This document shows, piece after piece, positions 56,198 to 64,000 of a stretch of 64,000 nt of DNA; positions within the stretch are counted from its first letter, which is position 1; the number at the start of each line of letters is the position of its first letter. The notes under the pieces are model-generated. The model saw only the letters and a list, made by a program, of their open reading frames with translations, searched no databases and was not told where the DNA came from. A program made the position numbers and the translations under genes. The stretch covers positions 42,375,109 to 42,439,108 of the forward strand of contig CM068542.1 in the NCBI GenBank assembly GCA_035048495.1. Reading direction: 5' to 3'. The stretch is from Euptelea pleiosperma. Lineage: Eukaryota; Streptophyta; Magnoliopsida; Ranunculales; Eupteleaceae.

Positions 56198-57427
56198 TCA
56201 ACCCCACCATTGGTGTACAGCAATTCCTTCATCCTTCAGCCTTCCATAGAGAGCCAAGCATTCCCAATATGCTCTTCTGTTGTTCTTGTTCTTCCCATCT
56301 TGCCATTGGTGTTTGCACTCTAAAAACAGTTCGTCCACCAAACATATTGCTTTGCTACTCATCATCTCTTCCACTTCTTCTGCTTCTGCTTTCATCACTA
56401 CATACTCATCTTCCCTCACATTCTTCCTCAGCCACTCCGACATCCCCACCTGTGGCACTGCCTTGCTCGATGATTCTTCGCTCACTGTTTCTATCTTGTA
56501 TATCTTGAAATCTCGATTCCTCGTCGGGTAATTCTGCTCGAACCATTCAGGGCTACCCGCACTTGTCCCCGGCAATCCAACATCGATGAAGATCCGGCGT
56601 GGGTATCCGTCGAGCGAATCCCCCAGTAAGTCTGGGAGGTATTTGGTTCCTTTTAAGTAGTTGTTGGACTGCACTGAAGCCGCTCGTGGCGGTTCGAGAA
56701 GCACGTCCTCAAGGCCATTCAATGCCGCCTTCTTCGCCTCCGATACCAATGCGCAGAGGCGCCTCACTGCAGGTGAATTCGTTGATATATCTGCCAGGCC
56801 AGTTTTTCTCATAGCTACAATGGTGGATTCGAATCGCCGTAGATAGACAATTTTGTAATTAGATGGCTTGCGGAAAGCGTTCGACGGATCGTCGCTAAGC
56901 TGAATGGCAGCAATTCCACCGATCTTGAGCGTGCGGTCGATGAACTCAACGGCACGAAAGCCGGAAGCAAACGCAAAATCAAATGCGGCATCAGGGATTA
57001 AGCTTTGTCGTTCGAGATCAGACTCGGAGATCAGATCCATCTCATTCTCATCCAAGATCTGAGGAATAATGTGAGATGCCTTGTTGTTGTTGTTGTCGTC
57101 TCCGCCGCTAACGAAGAGGGCTTTATCGCCGGATTTAAGCAGACCCTCAGTGGTTAGATCCCGAAAGATCTGCGCGGTATCGATCGGATCTGAAGATCCA
57201 AAACCAGTATCAGAAACAATGGGACGAGTCCCAATAAATGATCCTAGCCAGGGGAATGTAACAATGGCGAAGGCTAAAAGGACCGATCGGGCTATAACCC
57301 TCAAAACCCTAGAATCAGGGATCCTAATTATCAACTGGTTCTCTGGAAACGCATGGATCCCTCCACCACGCAGGTGTTTAATCCTGCTCTGGTTGTTCTT
57401 GGCTCGAAACCCACGAGCAAAGTCCAT
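56198..57427 (-). CDS. Membrane-anchored DUF7870 / SAM-methyltransferase-like protein
   Basis: Single-exon gene, 409 residues from the ATG at 57427 (MDFARGFRAKNN). A further in-frame ATG at 57574 would add 49 residues of low-quality sequence, so the downstream start is preferred and matches the ~410-residue length I recall for Arabidopsis At5g40830-type proteins. A membrane segment at about 41-66 (RSVLLAFAIVTFPWLGSFIG) suggests a type II protein. The middle (DLISESDLERQSLIPDAAFD, GFRAVEFIDRTLKIGGIAAI) is methyltransferase-like, and the C-terminal part (RRIFIDVGLPGTSAGSPEWF) is typical of DUF7870. No canonical GxGxG SAM-binding loop is obvious, so activity is unproven. The family is annotated as SAM-dependent methyltransferase superfamily in Arabidopsis. 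Confidence 0.88.
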   Translation of the reverse strand: MDFARGFRAKNNQSRIKHLRGGGIHAFPENQLIIRIPDSRVLRVIARSVLLAFAIVTFPWLGSFIGTRPIVSDTGFGSSDPIDTAQIFRDLTTEGLLKSGDKALFVSGGDDNNNNKASHIIPQILDENEMDLISESDLERQSLIPDAAFDFAFASGFRAVEFIDRTLKIGGIAAIQLSDDPSNAFRKPSNYKIVYLRRFESTIVAMRKTGLADISTNSPAVRRLCALVSEAKKAALNGLEDVLLEPPRAASVQSNNYLKGTKYLPDLLGDSLDGYPRRIFIDVGLPGTSAGSPEWFEQNYPTRNRDFKIYKIETVSEESSSKAVPQVGMSEWLRKNVREDEYVVMKAEAEEVEEMMSSKAICLVDELFLECKHQWQDGKNKNNRRAYWECLALYGRLKDEGIAVHQWWG

Positions 57428-57999
57428 TCTGTAAAATGAGAACGTGGGGGGGTTCACGGAGCAGAGTCGTCGAGCGATGGCTGGTGTCTGAGATGTCAGA
57501 GAGTTGGAAAAAAAAACGAACACAGAGTTTGAAAATCGCAGGTGAGAGGAGAGGGAGAAGATTAGCGAGAGCAAAACCTAGCAGCGGTGTGGTTTCCACC
57601 CACGAGGGCTACACGAGTGGTTCGTATTCTTGACCAGAGGAGCATCAACTGCCTCATCCGCTGCACCTCCATTGTTTTAACCAGTCTAGATCGATTTGAG
57701 ATTTTTCTTGATTTAACGGGTCATTATAAAAAATCTCATGAAAATCGACCGGAGAAGGGAAAAAACATAGAGGAGAGGGAAGACCGGATGAGGAGAGTCG
57801 GTTGGGAACAAGGACGGGGAGGGAGGGAGGGAGGGAGAGAGAGACCGGGAGACTGTTGGTTGTTGATAAAGAGAGAGAGACGATGAGATGAATGATGGAG
57901 AGAGAGTGTTGTATGAACGGTCCCACGTGAAATGAGTGACACCGTTGCTGTTTATTCTTTTCTTTGCTTAAACTTTTGGCGTTTAAAGCCTGTCATCGC
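57428..57999 (-). promoter_or_regulatory. 5' region of the DUF7870 gene
   Basis: GA/CT-rich leader-type tracts ('gagggagggagggaggga' near 57819 and 'gagagagag' near 57834 and 57871) lie 390-450 bp upstream of the chosen ATG. A MITE with a perfect 9-bp duplication starts at 58000. No TATA box is assigned. Confidence 0.45.
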
Positions 58000-58177
58000 G
58001 AGTAAAACTTATATCACACGAAATTGTAAATCACACAATCACAAGCCAATGAGTTCTCGGCACGTACACAAGTGCTTTGCAACGCACCTTTGGCTTTTGC
58101 TTTTTAGGTGTACGTGCCGAGAACTCATTTGCTGTGTTTGTGTGATTTGCTATCCCATTGTGACAGAAGTTTTACTC
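58000..58177. mobile_element. Mutator-like MITE, short subtype (178 bp), 9-bp TSD
   Basis: GAGTAAAACTTATATCACAC to ...GTGACAGAAGTTTTACTC with the 'atgagttctcggcacgtaca' foldback. Perfect duplication TGTCATCGC at 57991-57999 and 58178-58186. It lies ~570 bp upstream of the DUF7870 start codon. Confidence 0.93.
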
Positions 58178-58314
58178 TGTCATCGCATATGAGAAGGCGA
58201 TTTCTCCGAAGGAACCGTCGAGGCTTTTGTTTTCAACAAGTCTTTTCCTTTATTTGTTTAATTTTTGGGTTTTCTTTTTGGACAAATGTTTTTGTTACTA
58301 AACGCTGTAATATG

Positions 58315-58600
58315 GGCCTCCTGATCGCATGGATGTTCAGCCCATCCCTTCGTGGATATACACACAAAAAATCACCTTGATTGGTAATCTAGGTCCATTA
58401 GATTTTAGTACTTTTTGAGGCGTGATTCTAGACGTTGGATTTAATTATTATTATTATTTTAGTACTAAAACCAACGGATAAAAATCATCAAACAAACGGA
58501 GTTTTGGCATGAGTGTCTGCCAAGGGGTCGGCTCAACATCCATGCGGTAAAGTGGGCCCAGATGGCAGTGATGAGTATTAAAAAGTTGCAGCCTTGTAGG
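58315..58600. mobile_element. Foldback MITE, GACCGCATGGATG type, terminally degraded
   Basis: 'gatcgcatggatgttcagcc' 'catcccttcgtggata' faces 'aaggggtcggctcaacatcc' 'atgcggtaaagtgggcccag'. It adjoins a better-preserved copy at 58606. Confidence 0.65.
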
Positions 58601-58605
58601 TAAAA

Positions 58606-58975
58606 GATGTAACAAGGTATGCCTGAAACTGTTTCAAATGCGGAAGCACGGTTTTTGTTACTCACTGACCGCATGGATGTTTATCCCACCCCTTGGTGGA
58701 TATACACACTAAAAATCATCCTGATTGGTAATTTATAACTATTAGATTTTAGCACTTTTTTAGCGTTTTTATAGCCGTTGAATAAAACTAATTTTTAGTA
58801 CTAAAATCAACGGCTAGAAATCATCAAACAAGTTGATTTTTGGTATGAATATCTACTAAGGGGTGGGCTAAACATCTATGCCGTTAGTGGGCCCAGATGG
58901 CAGCGGAGACTACAAAAAAATGCCGCTTCCGCATTTGAAAAGATCTCAGATATACCTTGTTACATCACGACCCTA
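58606..58975. mobile_element. Foldback MITE with GATGTAACAAGGTATGCCTG termini
   Basis: The left end 'gatgtaacaaggtatgcctg' pairs with the right end 'cagatataccttgttacatc'. The inner arms 'aaatgcggaagc' / 'gcttccgcatttg' and the 'gaccgcatggatgtttatcc' core match the copy at 30386-30777. Confidence 0.85.
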
Positions 58976-59114
58976 CCTTGTAAGGGTTGAAACTTGAAAA
59001 GGGGGTGAACGGGGGAGGTTCCACTCGAGAACAAATTTCCTGATCTTACGAGACTTCAAAGTTTTTTAAGTCACCCCATCCCACTTCAAAGTTTTAAGTC
59101 ACCCCATCCCAAAA

Positions 59115-59570
59115 TGCCTCGTATAAACTCTTTTGGGCCCACTAACCATTGTGTGTATGGTCCACCTTTTTGATGGACCTACACGCCAAAATTCAGCTTG
59201 ATTAGTGATTTCTAGTCGTTGGATTCAAGCATGGTGCATGAAGTGATTTTTAGTCATTGGATTTGGGAGTGCTTTAGGAGTACTCTAATACAATTGCTGA
59301 AAATTACCAATCAGGTTGATTTTTCATTTGTAGGTCCACCAGGTGGTGAGCAACATCCATGGAGCTTTAAAAAGAATGTGCTACGTGGCACTTGTGAGAA
59401 CGGCCCAACGTCAAACTCTGCAATACCTTGGGACCAGGAATTTGTGCTTGTTGCACTGCGTAGTTTGCTTGTAGTAAACGGTGTGGCAAGAGCTGTATCA
59501 AAATTTTGATACGTAAGTCCCTCAAATTGCCACGTAGCATACTCTTTCGGGCCCACTGAACAATGAGTGT
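59115..59570. mobile_element. Foldback MITE (CACTAACCATTGTGTG type) plus partial second arm
   Basis: 'ttttgggcccactaaccatt' 'ggtccacctttttgatgg' on the left face 'gtaggtccaccaggtggtga' 'gctacgtggcac' on the right (to ~59400). A related arm 'gccacgtagcatactctttc' follows at 59530. Ends uncertain. Confidence 0.5.
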
Positions 59571-59684
59571 TTGTCCCACGTCTTGGTTCATCTACACACC
59601 GAAAATTAACTCCCTGGGGATTATAACCTATCTTACTAGATTTGTCAGATGGCACATGTGATGCACATGGAACGACAGAAAAAG

Positions 59685-60652
59685 GAGTACAACTTTGCTG
59701 ACAGCGTCCCTCATCAACGTTGATGATGGACGAAATTATGAGCCACGTGGTACGTTCTTAGAGATTACTGCCCGTACGGAGGTTTGACCCAACATTAGGT
59801 AGACCTATGGACCAAAAACTAGCACGATTAGTGATTTCTAAGCGTGGGATTGGAATCGTTTTCTCGGGTAGATTTTTACCCGTGGAATTCGAGCATTATT
59901 AAGGATACAAAGATCCAAAGGTTTGAAATCACTAATCAGGCTTATTTTTGGTATGTAGATCTATCGAGGGATAGGTCGAACATCCATACATTCAGTGGTA
60001 TCTAAGGGTGTGTTTGGTAGCTTGTCTTCGGTGCACATCTTGGCCAAAGTGCGTGTCTTGATCGATAACAAGTGTTTAGGTCACATCAAGACGTGCACTT
60101 TTGAAGACACCAGTAGACCTTGAAGACGCATGAAAATGAACTTTTGGAGGTTCACCTCCCCATTGAGTTTTTAAAGGCGCACCAATGTGTGCCTTGAAGG
60201 TTCACCCTCTACCCCCAAGAGACTTAGCTCACTTGACATATAGCATATGTATGATCTATCAACACACCTCTACTATGTGGGACCTACATATGATCCATCA
60301 ACTTCCATTCTTATGTGGGGCCCACATGATTTATCGTCCCCGTTAACATGTAGACCCTACATGATCTATCAACTCTAGTTATTATGTGTGGCCCACTCTA
60401 GTTATGCTAGGCCCACATGATTTATCATCCTTTGTTCTTATGTAGCACCTACTCTGGTTTGTAGACCAAATGTTGATCTTGACTTTTAAAGGTTTGCACC
60501 TTGAAGATGTAGATTTTCAAGACGCATGTCTTCGGTTGAAGATGCGCTACCAAACACAGCCTAAGAGTGTGCCACGTGGTTCATATTATGGTCTCTCATC
60601 AATGGACGTCCATCAACAAAGTTTCACTCTAAATTATGTGTTGACACGATTT
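59685..60652. mobile_element. Mutator-like MITE split by a nested Tourist element
   Basis: The left end 'gagtacaactttgctgacag' 'cctcatcaacgttgatgatg' and left core run to 60005; the right arm resumes at 60562 with 'taagagtgtgccacgtggtt' and ends 'caacaaagtttcactct'. Removing 60006-60561 and one TAA gives a continuous 'tctaagagtgtgccacgtgg', as in uninterrupted copies. Confidence 0.82.
60006..60561. mobile_element. Nested Tourist-like (PIF/Harbinger) MITE, 556 bp, TAA TSD
   Basis: The left end GGGTGTGTTTGGTAGC pairs with the right end GCTACCAAACACAGCC. The target duplication TAA is at 60003-60005 and 60562-60564. The interior has inverted 'cttgaagacgcat' / 'atgcgtcttgaaa'-type segments and direct 'gtggggcccacatgattat' type repeats. 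No transposase. Confidence 0.85.
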
Positions 60653-60685
60653 TCAAGAAGTTTAAATTTTAAAAGGAAAAGATGT

Positions 60686-61035
60686 AACAAGGTATGCCTG
60701 AAACTGTTTGAAACGCAGAAGTATGATTTTTGTTACTCGCAGCTGTCATCTGCGCCCACTGACTGCATGGATGTTTATCCCACCCCTTGGTGGATATACA
60801 CACCAAAAATCACCCTGATTGTAATCTATAACCATTAGATTTTAGCTTTTTAAGGCGTTTTTATTGCCGTTGAATGCAATTTATTGCTGTTGAATGCAAC
60901 CATTTGTTTTAGTACTAAAACCAACGGATACAAATCATTAAACAAGCTGATTTTGGTGTGAATGCCTACTAAGTTGTGGGCTAAACATCCATGCGGTCAG
61001 TGGGCCCAGATGGCGGCGGTGACTACCAAAAATGG
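60686..61035. mobile_element. MITE, GATGTAACAAGG family, right end lost
   Basis: The left end 'gatgtaacaaggtatgcctg' and core 'gactgcatggatgtttatcc' ... 'taaacatccatgcggtcagt' 'gggcccagatggcggcggtg' match the intact copies. After 'gactaccaaaaatg' the right terminus is replaced by unrelated sequence. Confidence 0.78.
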
Positions 61036-61089
61036 GCCGAGAATCCAACGGTTGTTGACCATGCTGATTCTGTTTTGCGAGGTCAGGGT

Positions 61090-61440
61090 TAGGGGTGTCA
61101 ACGGGTTGGTTCCAGTTCGGTTCCTAAGGCATCCAGATCCGAAACTGATATAGTCGTTTCTTATTGGTTCTGGTTCTCAAAATGATGGATTTGGAACTGG
61201 TTTCGGGTATATATTGGTACAAATACGATAATATTACAATTTTAACACTATTTATTTATTTGTTCCAGTTCCTAGTGGTTTGATCCCGGTTCCTATTGGT
61301 TTTGAGTCCAAATCTAACTACCCAGAATTGGAACCATTATTTATGATTTGGTTCCGGTCCTTTTTTAATCGGTTCCAAAAATGTGGAATTGGAATTCTCG
61401 GTTCCAGTTCCAATTCAGTTTTCGATTTTCAGTTATACAG
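61090..61440. repeat. Degenerate GGTTCC-rich repeat
   Basis: Many 'ggttcc', 'ccagttc' and 'ttggttc' words in short imperfect repeats, related in style to the 'cgggttgggtt'-rich stretch at 62240-62420. Non-coding. Confidence 0.5.
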
Positions 61441-61554
61441 GTAAAATTGAGGCGGATTGGTGTATGTCTCGTCATCTAAAAAGGCAGCTGCTTTTTTATT
61501 AACACGGTATCTACGCCTTTGGTTCTGTTCAGGCGAGCTTAGTCCCTGCAGAAG

Positions 61555-61675
61555 CAGGCAATCACCTGCAAACTACATGCATCGGTAAACCCAAGAGCAG
61601 AATCGAACTTGAGTCCCTGGGGAGCAAACCTAAGGTCAAGCCAACTCAACTACCCGTGCAGGTTAGACCAAGGTT
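61555..61675 (-). mobile_element. tRNA-derived SINE (Au-like)
   Basis: On the minus strand, 'acgggtagttgagttggctt' looks like an A-box and 'aagttcgattctgct' like a B-box, in the spacing of plant Au-type SINEs. No tRNA acceptor stem and no clear duplication. Confidence 0.6.
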
Positions 61676-62005
61676 TAAAAGGGACTGTTATAACCGTATA
61701 ACAGACTTTATAACGGACTGGAGCGTTGCTGTTTTTCCATTATAACAGATTGTAACGCACAGGGGCAAAAGGAAAAATGGGGAAGACAGAAAAAAAACAT
61801 AACCGGAAACAACAGGCTTTTTTTAACAATTTTTTCAAAAATAATGGTCATTACTTTCATTATAACGGCCATTATTTAAAAAAAAAAACAGCTGTTATAA
61901 CAAAAATAACGCTGTATTTCTGGGCATTAAAACAAGACGTAACGGGTGGGGTCCGAGTTATAACGGTCGTTATCTTCATTATAATGGCCATTTTCTAAAC
62001 CATGG
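61670..62005. mobile_element. Foldback element of the TTATAACGG family
   Basis: The left end 'aaggtttaaaagggactgtt' faces the right end 'ggccattttctaaaccatgg'. The interior 'gcacaggggcaaaaggaaaa' and 'cattataacggccattattt' matches 52420-52745. Confidence 0.75.
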
Positions 62006-62693
62006 CTTAGACTACAACCTTGGCCTAGGAACCCTTTACAGTTAGCATATAATTATTTTCAGCTGCACTTTTATTTTTAGGGAGGCAAGAACTTCGGACT
62101 TTTCCTTTTCTTTTGGTAAGCAAGATGGTATCCATTGCAAACAAGCCAAAACACAAAACACATCAGCCAATGGTTAAGCAATAACTTTGGTTGCGGGTAA
62201 GACATTTGTGGGGCAATTTTGATAAGGGTGGCCATGTAATAAGTACGGCTGCAACTTGGGCAGACTCAACCTGAGACTGACGGGCTCAACCCGACGTTGG
62301 ACTAGGGTTGGGTTGGCCCCTGCAGTACTCGGGTTGGGCTCAGGTTTGGATTTTGACAACCTGATCAAAACGGGTTGGGTTAGGGTTGAAGCTTTGGCCC
62401 AACCCGAGCCCGACATACACAGACATACTTGATACAAATCCATATAGGTGGCTCATTACAAGAGGTGCATCATAACACCAATGGCTTGACTTTAATTTTG
62501 TATGAGAAAGTGAGCAGTTAAAAACTCATTTCTATGTTGCCTCCTGATTTTTTTCTTTTTACGATTTTACCTCCCATGAACAATATTTTTGTAATTTTGC
62601 CCCTCATTGATCAAAATCCTGGCTTTGCCAATGGTTACAAATTACAATAGTTTTCTCTCAATGGATAAGTGAAACTCAACGCCACAAGAGAAT

Positions 62694-63560
62694 ATATATC
62701 TATATAACAAAATAGGACGGTTGTCTCCCCCTCTTATCCGGCTTCATAAAGGATTGCTGAGATCTTATCACACCAAATGGATGGTGGATCTCAGCCACTC
62801 ACACCCAATTTTGGCTTTGTCGATGAGTGCCGTGGGCACGGGTCACCTACTATTTACCTACATATAAGGAATGCAATGGGTTGGATTTACATATAGCCCA
62901 AGGGTCAGGCTCAGGAGCCCCACATTTTATGCCTCGAGAGGGGTGTTACCGTTAAAACGGATTGAAACGGCCATGGGCAAAAATAGAAATATGGATTTTA
63001 ACAGATTTTAATGATTTAATGAAAAAAAGTGGTGCTGAAATTCAAATTTTAAATTTTGAAATTTAAAAAAAAAAAAAAATAGAATTTAAGAGAAATTTAA
63101 TGGTTTTCTTATACCCCTCTTATCTTATATGGCTTCAATAATGAGTGGCTGAGATCCACTATGCTTCATATCGATGGCTGAGATCAACTCCCACCCGATT
63201 TTGACAAACACTTTGTCAGAAAGCGCCTCAGGCACGGGCCACCACGCATATATCAAGACAACTCAGTTGTATTCTCTTATCTTATCTATCGATCTAATGT
63301 GGACAATTAGATTTCAGCCACTCAATCCGCCTCATTTGACCTCGATTTATTCAAAATTTAAATTTCAACATTGTTATTTTTTGTTATTTCTGTTATTTTT
63401 CCATTTCTCCCTCTATGCGCTACAATCTGTTATAGCAGCCGTTATAATAGAAAAAACGGTAACACACCAGTCCGTTATACCATTTGAGTGCCGAAGGCAC
63501 CCAATTTTTGCAACGCTTTTGTTGGAGAGTGCAGTGGGCATGAGCCATTTACTATCTATT
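62694..63560. mobile_element. Helitron-like fragments with TCTATATAACAAAA start
   Basis: 'tctatataacaaaataggac' at 62695 matches the start of 13839-14140; the palindrome 'gtgccgtgggcacggg' follows at 62828. Partial copies with 'gcctcaggcacgggcc' at 63224 and 'gtgcagtgggcatgagcc' at 63529 lie downstream, with TTATAACGG-type pieces between. The boundaries are uncertain. Confidence 0.4.
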
Positions 63561-63714
63561 ACTATTATATAGCGAGAACCGGGACACACGCCAACACAAA
63601 AGCAAAAAAGAAAAACAAAACAACCCTTCCCAGTCAAATAATGACATCCCATGCCATTTCAAAACCTTCCAAATGACTCTTTACAATTTACAATTAGGTT
63701 GTCCGGACAATAGT

Positions 63715-64000
63715 ATAAGACACGTGGCAAACTCTTAGAGACCACTGACCTTATGGATGTTTGTTCCATCCCTAGGTGGACCTATATACCAAATATCAGT
63801 CTGATTAGTGATTTCAAACCTTTGAATCTGAGTACACCAAATAATACTTGAAATCTATGGTTAAAAATCAGCCCATGAAAATGACTCCAATCAAATCCTA
63901 AAAGCCACTATTCATGCTGATTTTTTGCATATAGGATCACCTAGAGATGGGCCAAACATCGATACAATCAGTGATCTCTATGGGTGTTCCACATGTAAGG
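63715..64000. mobile_element. MITE of the core family, cut by the window end
   Basis: 'gacacgtggcaaactcttag' 'agaccactgacc' and 'catccctaggtggaccta' on the left; 'gggccaaacatcgatacaat' near the right edge. The right terminus lies at or beyond the window end. Confidence 0.75.

Noticed and set aside
57081..57434. 117-codon plus-strand frame
   Set aside because: It is antisense to the DUF7870 gene and has no domain or upstream context.
57428..57574. Extended N-terminus of the DUF7870 protein from the ATG at 57574
   Set aside because: The extra 49 residues are low complexity and unlike the family; the ATG at 57427 gives the usual length. Not fully excluded.

Overview
This window is plant nuclear DNA: spliced genes with GT-AG introns, plant-specific families, and AT-rich intergenic space filled with small non-autonomous transposons. 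The density of foldback MITEs with G-box (CACGTG) arms suggests a woody, non-grass angiosperm, possibly a magnoliid. That placement is an impression, not a demonstration.

Four protein-coding genes can be supported. (1) Minus strand, 10274-11194: a single-exon AT-hook (AHL) DNA-binding protein of the AHL16/TEK type. (2) Minus strand, 14521-28743: an eleven-exon ubiquitin-specific protease of the UBP15/16/17 type (N-terminal membrane segment, MYND zinc finger, split USP catalytic domain). All exon phases close to one 1132-residue frame. Its ~7 kb first intron is packed with antisense LINE relics and a 272-bp TRIM/SMART-type miniature LTR element. (3) Plus strand, 49823-51130: a single-exon secreted A1 aspartic protease of the AED3 type. 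(4) Minus strand, 56198-57427: a membrane-anchored DUF7870/methyltransferase-like protein. The genes are not an operon or cluster, and no joint pathway is implied.

Layout: 1-10 kb is a repeat field (a 325-bp tandem duplication, Mutator-like MITEs, a 754-bp Tourist-like foldback). 10-14.5 kb holds the AHL gene and MITEs. 14.5-28.8 kb is the UBP gene. 29-39 kb is dense in MITEs and one SINE. 39.1-45.4 kb is a head-to-tail duplication of a ~3.15 kb unit. 45.4-49.3 kb has no recognised gene. 49.8-51.1 kb is the protease. 51.3-56 kb is MITEs, including a foldback element carrying arrays of 21-bp palindromes on an exact 32-bp period. 56.2-57.4 kb is the DUF7870 gene. 58-64 kb is nested MITEs, a SINE and Helitron-like fragments.

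The most distinctive feature is a modular family of Mutator-like MITEs. They share GAGTARAAC termini and, in the intact copies, 9-10 bp target-site duplications. Several subterminal modules are combined with a common core that carries a G-box in each arm. The second is the 32-bp palindrome array with E2F-like sites.
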